DNA of 64,000 nt from Trichomonas vaginalis G3. Lineage: Eukaryota; Parabasalia; Trichomonadida; Trichomonadidae. A program made the position numbers and the translations under genes. The notes under the pieces were generated by a model. The model saw only the letters and a program-made list of their open reading frames with translations. It searched no databases and was not told where the DNA came from. Below are positions 34,365 to 45,931 of the stretch, piece by piece (the first letter of the stretch is position 1; every line of letters starts with the position of its first letter). The stretch spans positions 29,418,082 through 29,482,081 of the forward strand of contig NC_067207.1 in assembly GCF_026262505.1 (NCBI RefSeq). The letters run 5' to 3'.

Positions 34365-37300
34365 TTAATTACGTGCTGATTTTGCAGTATTCGGATAAGC
34401 CTGAGGCTTCACAATCTTTCTGCTTCTTGCCGACCTCTTTGCTGTCTTTGGAGCATTCAATCTACTGTACAAATCATTTGCTGTTTTTGGAATTTTTAGT
34501 CTTGGAACTCCCAAAGCAGAATTTGGAGGAGCAACAGGTTGTGGTAACAACTGTGTCTTGATGAATTCGATCTTCTGCTTCAAATCTTCATTTTCTTTCT
34601 TCAATTCCTTATTTTCCAAAAACTGTCTTTCGACAATTGTCATTTCATCATCTTCATCATCATAATCAGAATTAATTGGAGATCCTTGTCTAGGAGATGG
34701 TTGTCTCGCCGATTTCTGTCTTGGAGAAGGAGGAGAACTCAATCTATCTGCTCTTACGCTTTGTGATTTCGCTGTTACGAGTTTTCTTCTCATTCTATCC
34801 AATGCAGCTATTGGTTCTCTCACTTGTATATTGACTTGTTCTTCGTATTGGTCGTGTTCTTCCTTCATTTCGTCCAATTCCAAATTTGCCTTTTCCAATT
34901 TCGACAAAATTTCACATAATTCATCTTCATCGACATCAACTAATGGCTCCAAATCTTCATTTAGATCTCTCGTCTTCAATGAGAGCATCTCTCTTATATG
35001 AGAAAGCATAGCGTTCTCGTGAGCAATTGTCTTTATTTCCTTCTGTAAATCTTCTATCGTCATTTCGAAATTTGACAATTTCTTTTCTCCTTCTAACAAT
35101 TCTGTTTGTAACAAATGGAGTGATTCATCAAGACGGTGCTTTCCACCCCAAAGGAGAGAATTGTACTGTCTTCTGTCATCAACGAGGATGTCTCTTTTCT
35201 TCTCAAACACTTTTTTCATTCCGATTTGTCTGATACAATTTCCAATTCTCATTTTCACGACTTCTTCTTTTAGTGAATCAATTTCTTCTTTCACAGCTTT
35301 GATTGGATCTGATGGTTTCTCTTTGAACTTATGTTCTTTTACTACTTGGTGGACTCTCTCTTCTCCTGTCAATAAATCAGTCAAAGTATCCAATGCAGCA
35401 CTGAAAAATTCATCATGAACATTTCCGAAATTTTTCTTTCTGTTCTCAATTTCTTCCCTCAAATCATTCCACACTTTGTTGTAATAGAACTGTGTGTCTT
35501 CCGTCATCTGTCTCTCGAAGTGTTTGTTCTCAGATTTAGTCTGTTTCAATGTCGCCAACAAGTTATTCAACAAATAAAATTTTTCTGACATTTCATCAGA
35601 AATTTTTATTTTTATTTGGTCGTCGTAATCCCTTGACAATTTTCTTAGATAACAATCACTTCTCAACACGTCATCCATATTAGATTCGTAGATATTAAGA
35701 CCGCTTCTCAATGTAGAAGGCCATGTTTGAGAAAATCTTTCCATACTCTTATCAAAAATGTCATAAATTCTTTGAGAAAGCGGCAACAAAATATTTCTTA
35801 GTTTTTCATGATTGATTTCGTTTGTACTTGATTTAGAAGCTGTTGCACAATCACTTGCTTTTGAAATCAATTTACATATGTTGTAGTTTTTCTCTAAAGT
35901 GAATTGATGCATCAAATCAGAAGGATCTGGTAGATAATAAACACTCTTCTTGATATCACTTTGACTTATAGCTTTGGAATAAATCTCTGGCCGAAAAGAA
36001 GGACTTCCTAAATTCAGTGATTTCTGATAATCATCTGTCATTTTGTCAAATAATGACTTCACTTCATTTTTCTGCTTTTCTCTCAATACTCCTTTGATAA
36101 ATGTCTTGTATTTGATGATCTCGAACTCATTCTCTTTTATCTTCGTCATGTCACCCTCAATTTTTGGAAGTGAAGTGGTTTTTGTCAGTTTTTCTGCAAA
36201 AAATTGACCTTTTTGGAAAATTTGTTCTTTGTAATTGAGAAAAACAGTTAAAATATCCAAATCTTCTTCTTCCAAACCGGATGAGATCTCGAAGTAGCAG
36301 AGTCTTAACATTTGGGAGTTGAACAATGTTGATAAATACTCTATCTTCTCTTTGTTCGTTTTGTTTTTCGCATTTATCGTTGCGTCATTTATTAAATCAT
36401 CCAAATTTTTTGAGCCTTCCTGGAAAAATGTCCTCGCGTTGTCTCCGAGACAGAACATCATCTGGATGATCCACAAAGGAATAAACCGTGACATGGTGAT
36501 GAACTGTTTCTCGTAATGTGGAAAAGTGACGATTGACTCGAATAATTCGCGAATTGGACCTTCAATTGAGCCGTTTTTGGTGTTTGGACGTCTGCCAATG
36601 ATTTTCTCGACTTGGACTTTCGGTTTCTCGATCTGGTCAATGCTTGGAATCAATATTGTCAAAATTATTTTTAATAATTCTAAATTTTCCATGTCTTGAA
36701 GGAAAATTAACGCGGTATCAACATCTTTCTTCTCGTTCTGATATTCCTGTACTATCTGCGGAATTAATGATGATTGGTTACTAAAGTTGTCACTTTTTAT
36801 CTGTTCGAAAACTTTTTCATGTCTTTGAGTGGAAGAATACAAGAATCTTGAGAGGAAAAGGAACCTTGTTTTTATCAATGCGATCTTCATGATCTTTTCA
36901 TCGGCTTTCATTGATAAACAATCGTCTAAACTCAAAATAGCAAATGGATCGATTATTTCGCCGTTAAAGAACTTCCCTGGCTTGAGAGACCTCTGCTTTC
37001 CGTTCTGGCATAAGAAAATCATCTCCATGGTCATCAGAAATGCTAAATCTGATCTCATTGAAGTTAAAATTACGTCGTCTTCATAAGAAGCGAATAAATT
37101 CGTGCTCGGAAGGTAGTAGTAAAAGATATAGTCCTTATTGAATGATTTGTTGAACTCTCCTTCCATTCCATAATTATTATATCTTATTGCTGCTTCCAAA
37201 CGAACATTTAGTATATGCTGCTCTCTGTGGCTTGGTTTTGTCAATGTTTCCAGTGTCTGCATTGAGAATTGAGACGCCTGAGTGTTGTAATAAGGTAATA

Positions 37301-39164
37301 ATACTTTTGTTTTCATTATTTCTTTCTGCATCGCGTGGTAAGATATCTGAGCTTCGAATGTATCTGCACAGCCTTCATATCCTGGAATATTGAAGTCAGT
37401 TTGCAAGAAATCAAAAGGATAAAACAAATCTCCTTGATAACTCTTGATTAGGTTCAACAATGACCTCCAAATACCATAATTTATATATTCCTTGTATTTT
37501 TCTGCTCTCATAAGCATCGTATTGCAGATTTCGAACTTCATTCCTCTTTCTGCCTTGAAAAACATTGGAAGAATCGAAAGTTCTGTCATTATTGAGAATA
37601 TACCATTGAATTCACTCTTTCCATTCATCTTGAGATGGGATTTCTGCATTGAAATTAAAATTGAAAAAATATTAGCGATTAAATCACATTTTGAGGCTTC
37701 CAAATCATAAGATCTATCAAAGTGTTTGTGAGTTCCTTCTAAAAAGAACGAATTATCAGGTCTTAAAGAAAATATTTCGTCACAAACTTCCAAAACATCA
37801 TTTGAAGTCGTATGAAGTGAAATTTCATATAAGACTTCCATCAATTTCTTCTTGGAAGTCAAAAATTTCATTTCCGACAACAAACATTCTTGAAGAATCA
37901 AATCTACGTCCAAATTCTGATTAATATTGCGTGCTTCCGTCATATTAAATATCAATTGTCTTCTAAATACTGCAAAACCAGGTATAGAAGGTGCATTTCT
38001 TGAAGGAATTTCTAATCTGTGAATTTTATGCCTCAAATCATTGATTTCATGCAGTATTTCAATGATATCATACAATAACCTTCTGTTCCTGATGTAGGAA
38101 AGCTTCTGCCAACAAGCTAATATCTCATCTTGAACGTCAATTTTTTTTCTTATTTCAAATCTTACGTCTGATAAAATCTCACTGATTTCATCTGGATTCG
38201 TTGATGATATATCAGCTAATTTCCTGGCAATTGTCATGTCAGATTTCATGTTATCGTAAGTTATTGTTTGAATAATCTCTTGAAGAGAGGGATTTTTGAT
38301 AACAGAGGGTGGAGGATCGATGGACCCTGCAATTATATGTGATCTGAATACATCTGAGAAGCTTTTATCGCATGAATAGAAGAAATGATGACCATCATGT
38401 AATTCAATGTCAAAATCAATTCCTAGTTCGCTAGAAAGAGTTTTAAGCCGTTTAACAATCTCTTCTGATGTAGTTGGGAAAGAAGGGAAGTTGTAATTTT
38501 GATATTTTTCGTCATCTTGATCTAATCGAGAAATTGCAAGCGAAACAATCTCTTTCTTGCGTGTAAGAGTAAATAATAGGAAAACATCGTAAAATGATTC
38601 GAGTGGAAAGAACTGAAGATGATAATTTTGTTCTATTTCTTTCAAAAACTGTTTTTCATTCTCTAAAAGTTTAGAATCTTTTTGAGAGAGTTTGAGTAAA
38701 AGTGTTTGTGTTACCATTTCTTCTTGCATTAGTTTCTTTTCGTAATTATTGAATTCTAAAAAGTGATTTTCAAGTATAAATGGTGTGTTTATCCTTTCAT
38801 GTAGTATTTTTCGCTTCATTTCGAGCATGTTGCAGTACTTTTCAACGAAATTGTGTAAACTTTCATGTGATAATGGGTCAAGATAATTTTCAAAACTCTG
38901 TTTCACGTTTTCATAGTAGAATGAAGTTTCTCCGTATGGACTTTTGTATTCGAATCTTTTGAAGAAATCCTCTATTTTGCTATCATATTCCTCTAATGAA
39001 GGAAAACTTCGATATGAAATAGGAAAATTAACGCAATCACTTGGCCCAAGTGATGTGATCTTGTTCTCTATCTCATCGTTGAGGTCAGCGAGAAGTTCAT
39101 TAAAGGATTTCTTGCTCAACTTCTCCCTCCTCATGAAAATTTCTAACGAAAATTTTAATATCAT
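34365..39164 (-). CDS. Very large coiled-coil protein, about 1,599 aa
   Basis: One uninterrupted frame. The first two-thirds are helical and mixed-charge with hydrophobic pockets. Coiled coil dominates from about residue 1,230 to 1,480 (for example HRLDESLHLLQTELLEGEKK and LQKEIKTIAHENAMLSHIRE). A Ser/Pro/Arg-rich stretch (SSPPSPRQKSARQPSPRQ) follows, then a last coiled coil and a basic tail with repeated PKTAKRSARS-like motifs. There are no membrane segments. Size, coiled coils and basic Ser-Pro tail fit a cytoskeletal or flagellar/basal-body protein; it may relate to the CCDC162 group, but that is a weak guess. Candidate starts are ATG 39,164 and 39,134 (MRREKLSKK); the second gives a more normal N-terminus. 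Confidence 0.88.
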   Translation of the reverse strand: MILKFSLEIFMRREKLSKKSFNELLADLNDEIENKITSLGPSDCVNFPISYRSFPSLEEYDSKIEDFFKRFEYKSPYGETSFYYENVKQSFENYLDPLSHESLHNFVEKYCNMLEMKRKILHERINTPFILENHFLEFNNYEKKLMQEEMVTQTLLLKLSQKDSKLLENEKQFLKEIEQNYHLQFFPLESFYDVFLLFTLTRKKEIVSLAISRLDQDDEKYQNYNFPSFPTTSEEIVKRLKTLSSELGIDFDIELHDGHHFFYSCDKSFSDVFRSHIIAGSIDPPPSVIKNPSLQEIIQTITYDNMKSDMTIARKLADISSTNPDEISEILSDVRFEIRKKIDVQDEILACWQKLSYIRNRRLLYDIIEILHEINDLRHKIHRLEIPSRNAPSIPGFAVFRRQLIFNMTEARNINQNLDVDLILQECLLSEMKFLTSKKKLMEVLYEISLHTTSNDVLEVCDEIFSLRPDNSFFLEGTHKHFDRSYDLEASKCDLIANIFSILISMQKSHLKMNGKSEFNGIFSIMTELSILPMFFKAERGMKFEICNTMLMRAEKYKEYINYGIWRSLLNLIKSYQGDLFYPFDFLQTDFNIPGYEGCADTFEAQISYHAMQKEIMKTKVLLPYYNTQASQFSMQTLETLTKPSHREQHILNVRLEAAIRYNNYGMEGEFNKSFNKDYIFYYYLPSTNLFASYEDDVILTSMRSDLAFLMTMEMIFLCQNGKQRSLKPGKFFNGEIIDPFAILSLDDCLSMKADEKIMKIALIKTRFLFLSRFLYSSTQRHEKVFEQIKSDNFSNQSSLIPQIVQEYQNEKKDVDTALIFLQDMENLELLKIILTILIPSIDQIEKPKVQVEKIIGRRPNTKNGSIEGPIRELFESIVTFPHYEKQFITMSRFIPLWIIQMMFCLGDNARTFFQEGSKNLDDLINDATINAKNKTNKEKIEYLSTLFNSQMLRLCYFEISSGLEEEDLDILTVFLNYKEQIFQKGQFFAEKLTKTTSLPKIEGDMTKIKENEFEIIKYKTFIKGVLREKQKNEVKSLFDKMTDDYQKSLNLGSPSFRPEIYSKAISQSDIKKSVYYLPDPSDLMHQFTLEKNYNICKLISKASDCATASKSSTNEINHEKLRNILLPLSQRIYDIFDKSMERFSQTWPSTLRSGLNIYESNMDDVLRSDCYLRKLSRDYDDQIKIKISDEMSEKFYLLNNLLATLKQTKSENKHFERQMTEDTQFYYNKVWNDLREEIENRKKNFGNVHDEFFSAALDTLTDLLTGEERVHQVVKEHKFKEKPSDPIKAVKEEIDSLKEEVVKMRIGNCIRQIGMKKVFEKKRDILVDDRRQYNSLLWGGKHRLDESLHLLQTELLEGEKKLSNFEMTIEDLQKEIKTIAHENAMLSHIREMLSLKTRDLNEDLEPLVDVDEDELCEILSKLEKANLELDEMKEEHDQYEEQVNIQVREPIAALDRMRRKLVTAKSQSVRADRLSSPPSPRQKSARQPSPRQGSPINSDYDDEDDEMTIVERQFLENKELKKENEDLKQKIEFIKTQLLPQPVAPPNSALGVPRLKIPKTANDLYSRLNAPKTAKRSARSRKIVKPQAYPNTAKSARN

Positions 39165-39594
39165 ATACAAATTAACATCAGATTTAATATGTACTTAATA
39201 TATCTATCATATTTTCCTCATAAAATTTGCTCAATCGACATATTTTGGATGTCAATATTCGATTAGAATAAAATATGTGCATTAAGAATGATAAGATAGT
39301 TAGCCATATGCTGAGAAAATGATGTGTCATTAATTGTTCAGCTATTTAAGCACAATATATTTCCATATGCAAGAAATATGCATATTGGATCAGAAGGAAT
39401 CATAGAGCCGCTAATACCCTATATGAAAAAGATGTTTATACTAGTTTGAGGTTCACCCACATAAAATTCATAAAATTTTATTAAAATTATTTGTTAAAAT
39501 ATAGTAATTATTAATATCAAACAAATATACTATTAAATTAAAACGCAAAAGAACAAAATATATGTTTAAAAAACACAAGTATAATACAAAAAAA
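39165..39594. other. AT-rich spacer
   Basis: I see no gene or repeat. Confidence 0.5.
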
Positions 39595-42520
39595 TTATTT
39601 TTCGAATTCATTAATCAGCAAAACTAAGTTATCACCACCAACAACTAGTGGCAATGCGAAACAACCAGCGAATGCCTCAACAGAAGACAGCTCATCTCTC
39701 GAATCAGCAGGCAAAGCGAGCAAATTCGTTGAAGATCTAATTCTTACTTTGTTTATATTTGCAGACATCAAATGGTTGATGTTTCTGTCTGGAAGAGACT
39801 CAGGAAGGTCCAAATTCGGATACTTCTGTTTGATTCTTCTCCATAATTTGACTCTGTGCTCCATTGCAACGTCGCTATCCTGTTTAACACAGTCCATGAA
39901 TGCACAATCTCCGACAAACTTCTTCAACTTGTTGTCTAATTTCATTCCATTATACAATCCAAGGACTGATGACGAGATATTCGTAAGTTGTGTCTCAGCA
40001 ACAAATGCCTTGATGTTCCTGATCACTTTCCTCTTCATGGAAACCTCCAACGGAGGTAGTAATTCGGTGGGACAAGCGTTGACAGTTCTTCCGGAGATTA
40101 CAGCAAGGGTTTTGATGCACGCAAGACAGACTTCGACATCAGTCATGTGTATAAGAAGTGGTTTGATGTACTTGAACTGGAAGAATTTCAATTCTGCCGA
40201 AATTGGAGATTGATTTACGGATTTTGATGGGAATTCGTCTTTATATTGTTGATAAGCTTGGCTGTATCAGTCATATTCTTAGCAAATCCGCTGAAAATGT
40301 TCGTTAAATTATCACTTTTCTTCTGTTGTAATTTGATTTCGTAAGGTGAACGAAGTCTGCGGTCGAAAGCACGAAAGGCTGCTTTCATCTCGTTTCCAAA
40401 TGAGTTCAGCAACCTCGGAGGAGCCATTTGGTGCTGTCTGATGATGTTTTTGATCGAAATTTCGTATTCCCAAAAAACGAAAATTTTTCCATCGTTTACA
40501 TCAAAAACCGGAAACGGTTCTGTGGTCAACGGCTCGCTTTTAGCGGTAAGGAAGTCGAATTCCTGGGAATACTTGAGTGATTCCTTGTGGGCATTGATGG
40601 AAGCTATGATTGACTTGTCTTTGAACAGTTTAATTCTGATATTGTCGTGAAATATCTTTGAATTGACAAGAATCTGCTCCTGGAGGTCTTGTAATGTCCT
40701 GAATCTCTCGAAATGATCAACTGTGTTGACTTTCTTCTTGAAAACGTCAAGATTCTGTTTGTTTGAAATAACAACTAACAATGAGCGAACAAGAGCGTCA
40801 CCAGTCTTCTCAACATTCTTGTCGTATGGTATAAATGTCTGAGAAAGTCTTTCTTCTTCGATATCCGAGTTGATCTGATTAATATTCAGAAGCTGAAGCT
40901 CCGGAGAGATTCCTAGACCTCTTGGAAGCAATTCATGGTTGGTTGTGCTCAATCCTGCAGCATGAGCGCGCGCAATTCTCTTGAGTTCGGACATAATAAT
41001 TTGGGATTTTTCGTTTTGTTGGTCTGTATCCTGAACTGATTGGCAGAATCTCTTCCATGCACGTCTGCGCCTGATATACTTGAGCCATGATCGCCAACAC
41101 ATGATCTGAAACGCAACTTCAAAATTGAAAAAGCAAAAACAGAACAAATGACCTAAAGAAGGATCTCTTTGTACTCCCAGGCATCTGTATACAGATTCTA
41201 TTTTGTACAAAGTCGACATTCTGTTCCATTTCGTGAGAATTTTGTGGAGAAAGAATTCAATTTCTCTTTTTTTGAAGAAATTGATCTGAATCTTCTTCCT
41301 CGCGTCATTGTACGCTGCTTCATACCATCCAGACATGCATTCCTTGATCGTTTGCTTCTGTCTCTGTTGAATTTCGAGGTATTTCAACCAAGCTCTGCAG
41401 CAAATCTTAGATAATTGGTTGTTTCGGAACTCATCTGCGTCCATAATCGCAAGTTGTTCGGTGTGTTTCTCGATAGAGCGGTTGTAAAGTGTTTTTACAA
41501 CTTTTGTTTTCAATTTTTTCTTCAAATAGGCTTGGATCATGATTAGCGTACGCTGCTTTTGATTCAGCCTTCGCTCGAGGATTGACCACTTAGGAATCTT
41601 CTCTTGAACTTCGAGATGAATATAAGTATTGTCTTCGAAGTGAGTTTTCCTGGAAGTTTTCTTCCATTTCACGTATCTGAACCAAACAATGAAGATTCTG
41701 TAGACTGGAGATAGTTTCGCAGACTTTTTTGCGGTAAATCTGATAAATTTTAATTCTGCGCGGTGAATTTTCCTGTTACAAGCTGTAAGCTTCCATAATC
41801 TGAAGACACGTAAGGATGAATACGAAAACATGAGTTTCAGGAATTCGAAAATCATTTCTTGAGAATAACCTGGAGAAACATAGATTTGATATGTACAATA
41901 GTAATAATTGAAGCATGCTAATTCACGACCATGAGCTATCCATGGAATATTGCTCTGGAAAACTTTAAATTGATGATATAATTTTACTTGATCAGAAGGT
42001 TTATCAACGACAGCAAGCCTCCAGTTGAGAAAAACAGTTTCTTTAGCTTCATGTTGAATCGCAAGCGGATGTTAATGAACTTTTTATAGTGCATTTTAGT
42101 TAAATAAAGACGAAAAGCTCTCTGAATGATAATTGCACTTACCTCATGAGTTTGTTCATATACAAAGTTCCTAATAAACTGATTTGCCATGAGAGAATTC
42201 ATATTTTTGGACTTTGGAATGTTGGATTGCAGGATTTTTGGAGGTTATTGCAATTTTGTCAATGCTTTCTCTTCAAATTTGTCTGAAATTGTAAGAAAAC
42301 GAAGCGTTGGATTAATAACATTGAATGACTCGCTTGAATAACTTTTATTTTTGATTAACTTTGATTGTGATATGTTTTTCTTCTTCGGGACAACAATTTT
42401 AGCAGCAGAAAGCTTGAGAGGCGAGTTCATCGATTCAGAGAGTTTTCTTGAAATATCTCTTTCTTGATGAATTCCTTTCCCCTTCGTTTTTTTTTTTTTT
42501 ACAATTCTTGAAAGGTACAA
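39595..42520 (-). pseudogene. Decaying large IQ-motif / Trp-rich gene in four pieces
   Basis: Four adjoining open frames on the minus strand look like one gene: 42,520-42,245, 42,202-41,984, about 42,050-40,215 and about 40,250-39,595. The first two share a frame and are split by a TAA at 42,247-42,245. At two further points coding character passes smoothly into another frame (near 42,010-42,050 and near 40,215-40,250). Contents in order: a Lys-rich N-terminus, an IQ motif (IIIQRAFRLYLTKM), repeated W..(Y/L)...(R/K) helices (for example CRAWLKYLEIQQRQKQ, CWRSWLKYIRRRRAW) resembling SFI1-like centrin-binding repeats, then a helical C-terminal domain. A centrosome/basal-body role would fit. A run of 12-13 A near 42,486 could cause errors; sequencing mistakes are the main alternative to real decay. 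No trichomonad intron motifs are seen at the joints. Confidence 0.6.
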
Positions 42521-42703
42521 ATAAATCCTTTAGATATTCTCGCTTTGTTATGAATCATAGTCGTTCTTTCTTGAAATCAGTCTTGATTAGAAGGAAATAA
42601 TTTGAAGCGGAAAGCGCAAAAGAAAATAAGAGGGTTAAAATAAAAATGAAAATAGAATTGTTTATTATAATTAACAAATGAAAATAAAAATATAAAATAA
42701 AAC

Positions 42704-44782
42704 TTATTTCTTCTGGTTGTGGCGGTAAAGATAAATTCCAGCTGCAACAACACCAGCAAGTGCAGTAGAAGCCATAAGGATTTGGGTCCTCTGTGGGATT
42801 GGTTCTTCAGACTTCTTAGTCTTCGAAACTTTACGTTTGCGTTTAGTTGTTTTATGTGGCTTCTTTGATTCCTTATCAGTTTCAATAGTTGAAGGAAGGT
42901 TTTCTTGAACTGCATCTTGTGTAATCTTATCATGGATTTGTTGAGAAATTTCAGATATCATTTGTGGTTCGGCTTCCTTGGCGGCTTGTTCTTCGGCAAG
43001 GCGCTTCTCTTCAGCGGCCTTCTCGGCAGCAGCCTTCTCGTCGGCAGCTCTCTGTGCTTCGGCTTCCTTAGCGGCTTGTTCTTCGGCAAGGCGCTTCTCT
43101 TCAGCGGCCTTCTCGGCAGCAGCCTTCTCGTCGGCAGCTCTCTGTGCTTCGGCTTCCTTGGCGGCTTGTTCTTCGGCAAGGCGCTTCTCTTCAGCAGCCT
43201 TCTCGGCAGCAGCCTTCTCGTCGGCAGCTCTCTGTGCTTCGGCTTCCTTAGCGGCTTGTTCTTCGGCAAGGCGCTTCTCTTCAGCGGCTTTCTCTTCTGA
43301 TTCCTTGGCAGCAGCAGCTTCAGCAAGCTTGGCTGCAGCTTCTTCTGCAGCCTTTTCGGCAACTGCAACATCTTCGACGAGGGCAGATTCGCCTTCTGCT
43401 GGAGAGGCTTCTTCCTCTTCCTCAACGGCAATGCCAGATAAGTCGCGTTCGACTGATGAAAGGAATTCGTCAACACGCTTGTTAACATCATCCTTAACTG
43501 CACTAAGAGAGGCGGCTTCGGATGGATCTTCGCTGTTGACAATAGCGTTGTCAAGAGATGCGTTGACAGATGCAGCAAGATTGCTGATCTCTTCAACACG
43601 GTCAGAATCGCCTTCTTCAAGAGCGGCAAGAAGTGACTGGATATCAGACTCAAGTGAACTGCCTTCAACACCACTAAGGTCAAGATCGCGACTGACAACA
43701 GAGGATGAGCCTTCTGCTGGTTCGACACGCTCTTCGTCGGAAAGAGCGGTGGATAACTCAACACCGTCTGACTGTGCTTCCGAGGAAAGAGCAGATTCGT
43801 ATGCTGTAACATAAGAATCGACTTGGCGGTTGATCTCTTCCTTAAGATTAGCAAGCTCCATGCAGCGGTTGGTGTCGTCGCTCTTGTTGATGTAATCGTC
43901 AATTGCACTATTAACAGAATCACACTGATTTTTAATGTCTTCGATGTCACATTCTGAAATTAAAGATCTGATTAAGGATTCTATATTTGATTTAACATTG
44001 TCATAACCATCATCTATACTATCTAATTTATTTTCTTCAACTTTAATCTGATTTTCGCTAATTATCTTTTCTTCGTTGTTTTCATTTAAAGTATTCTTTT
44101 CTGTATCACTTTCAGAGCTGGTTGGATGCTCTAATATTTCGCTTGTTGTTGTAATAAACTTATCAACATAATCATTAACTTCATTTCGTAAATAAGATAG
44201 CTTATCTTTTTCGTTTTGATCATAGCTTTGGATTATTGCCTCGCCTATTTCTGAATTTAATATGTTGGATTTTTCTAGAATTTCTTCAATTGGCGTTTCT
44301 TTGTTTTCGATAAGTTTTGCAAGTTCTATCATATGACATTGTATTTTGAGCATCGAATCCTCTGCACTGTTTGGTTCATTTTGATTTCCAGGCGGTAAAT
44401 CATTTTCGAGATCTTCATTTTGATCATTTGATTTATTTAATTCGGTATTATTTGCATTTTGATCATTATCAGTAATTAAACCGTCCTCTGGAACTTCTCC
44501 TAATTGAGATTCTTCTTCATTCACTTCATTTTCAAGTTCAGAAATATAATTATCGACCATTTCATTTATTTGTTCTTTGAGATTAGCAAATTGAGAATAA
44601 AGATTCGGGTTATCACAGCTAACTAAAACGTTATCTAGCATTATATTTAAATCATTTATACTCTGAGTGATTTCATCGATATTCAAATCTCTATTTTCAA
44701 TGGACATAGCGAGTGTTGATATATCTTCTTGAATTTTGGCAGTTAATTCTTCAAAACTACTAGAAAATTCATCAGTGTCCAT
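42704..44782 (-). CDS. Repeat-rich tail-anchored protein, 692 aa
   Basis: Four helical repeats of about 75-85 aa occupy roughly residues 8-90, 145-225, 265-335 and 375-450. Each ends in a pattern like LKEQINEMVDNYI / LRNEVNDYVDKFI / LKEEINRQVDSYV / VKDDVNKRVDEFL. An Ala/Glu/Lys-rich coiled coil follows, with a 30-aa unit (90-bp DNA repeat at 42,970-43,290) repeated nearly four times. Then come a Lys/Arg-rich stretch (KPHKTTKRKRKVSKTKKSEE), one membrane helix (ILMASTALAGVVAAGIYLY, about 668-686) and a six-residue basic tail RHNQKK. A single helix plus short basic tail is the form of tail-anchored proteins of mitochondria-like organelles. Hydrogenosomal outer membrane is the inferred site, with the long helical body in the cytosol as a tether or scaffold. 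The start at ATG 44,782 is clear. Confidence 0.85.
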   Translation of the reverse strand: MDTDEFSSSFEELTAKIQEDISTLAMSIENRDLNIDEITQSINDLNIMLDNVLVSCDNPNLYSQFANLKEQINEMVDNYISELENEVNEEESQLGEVPEDGLITDNDQNANNTELNKSNDQNEDLENDLPPGNQNEPNSAEDSMLKIQCHMIELAKLIENKETPIEEILEKSNILNSEIGEAIIQSYDQNEKDKLSYLRNEVNDYVDKFITTTSEILEHPTSSESDTEKNTLNENNEEKIISENQIKVEENKLDSIDDGYDNVKSNIESLIRSLISECDIEDIKNQCDSVNSAIDDYINKSDDTNRCMELANLKEEINRQVDSYVTAYESALSSEAQSDGVELSTALSDEERVEPAEGSSSVVSRDLDLSGVEGSSLESDIQSLLAALEEGDSDRVEEISNLAASVNASLDNAIVNSEDPSEAASLSAVKDDVNKRVDEFLSSVERDLSGIAVEEEEEASPAEGESALVEDVAVAEKAAEEAAAKLAEAAAAKESEEKAAEEKRLAEEQAAKEAEAQRAADEKAAAEKAAEEKRLAEEQAAKEAEAQRAADEKAAAEKAAEEKRLAEEQAAKEAEAQRAADEKAAAEKAAEEKRLAEEQAAKEAEPQMISEISQQIHDKITQDAVQENLPSTIETDKESKKPHKTTKRKRKVSKTKKSEEPIPQRTQILMASTALAGVVAAGIYLYRHNQKK
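42970..43290 (-). repeat. 90-bp in-frame tandem repeat inside the tail-anchored protein gene
   Basis: The phrase GGCGGCTTGTTCTTCGGCAA and its neighbours recur every 90 bases, about 3.7 copies. Each encodes a 30-aa unit containing EEKRLAEEQAAKEAEAQRAA. Copies differ by only a few bases, indicating recent expansion or conversion. Confidence 0.95.
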
Positions 44783-45931
44783 AATTGTTAATAAAAGTGT
44801 CTAAGGTGTAAAAATTCAATTCAAACAATTTTATATGGGTATTTTTAAAAATAAAATTCTGGTAATATGAGGATTGTTTTAGGTCTAAAATATCTTCTAT
44901 TCTTTCAAATTTTGACAAATAAAATTTTGTATGGTCATTAATTTGAAAATAAAAAGATTAGAATAAAATAACAATTAATATTCTTTCAAACCACATTTTG
45001 AAAGATACTGAATTTTCATTTACACTTCTCAAAAAAAATCCAAAGTAAAATTAGAAAATGTAACTGTTTCTTCATCTATGATCTTGATCAATTTTGTTTC
45101 AAAAAATTGAATACTTTACTGAAGATGAATGTTCGATTCATTTCATTCAAAATATCTACTATCAATCATTTTTAAATAATATATTTCACGTCATTTTGAC
45201 TTTTTTTGCAATTTTTACATTTCTTTTCAAAATTAAAACCCTTTTATGGTTAAAATTAATAGTTTATTTTGATTCACAGCGCTAAATAAAATTGATTTAT
45301 CTGATAAGCAATTACTCGATAATTGAATCCGATTTTGAATAGAACCTAAAACTTCTAATAATCACAATACTAAAGTGTCCAAAGGATACAGGTGCAAATT
45401 GCTAATTCCAACTTTTATTCCACATATGAAATAATATTAATCCTGATTTGCGTGGTTTTCAATCATTAAATATGTTTAAATGATATGTTGTAATCAATCA
45501 TATTATTGTAACCAAATATAAAAAAATATTAAAAAAAAGTATGATACAGAGTTACTTTGTTCATAAAATAAATATGCATTGAACAAAAATGAAACTTAAC
45601 AACTGTAGTGGTGTTTACTTGCAAATATTTAATTAAAAAAATAAAATATTAGAACCTAAATGCAATACTATGCTGTCTGTTATAGAATTCTAATGCAAGG
45701 CCTTAGAGCTTTACAGTATGGTTAAATAAGTCTTCCAGGTACGACTAGTGAACTTTCAAAGCAATGAACGATAGTAAATTCTCTTTTGAGAGAATTAAGA
45801 GTTAATCATAAAAATGTTACAATATAAATAATATTAATATATCTGCTGCCAAGATTTTATCCGTTATTAGCCTTAAGGAAACGGTTTTATTCAAAAGGCT
45901 ATCACTAACGTATTTTTTTGACATTCTAAGA
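44783..45931. other. Divergent intergenic region
   Basis: AT-rich. I see no gene. The probable metacaspase initiator (TCACT at 45,902) lies at its right end. Confidence 0.5.
45902..45906 (+). promoter_or_regulatory. Probable initiator of the metacaspase gene
   Basis: TCACT with +1 A at 45,904, 28 bases before the ATG. This is further than in the other genes here, so the call is less sure. Confidence 0.5.

Noticed and set aside
42978-43950. 278- and 330-codon open frames opposite or overlapping the tail-anchored protein gene
   Set aside because: They mirror the Ala/Glu/Lys-rich 90-bp repeats, with biased low-complexity products.
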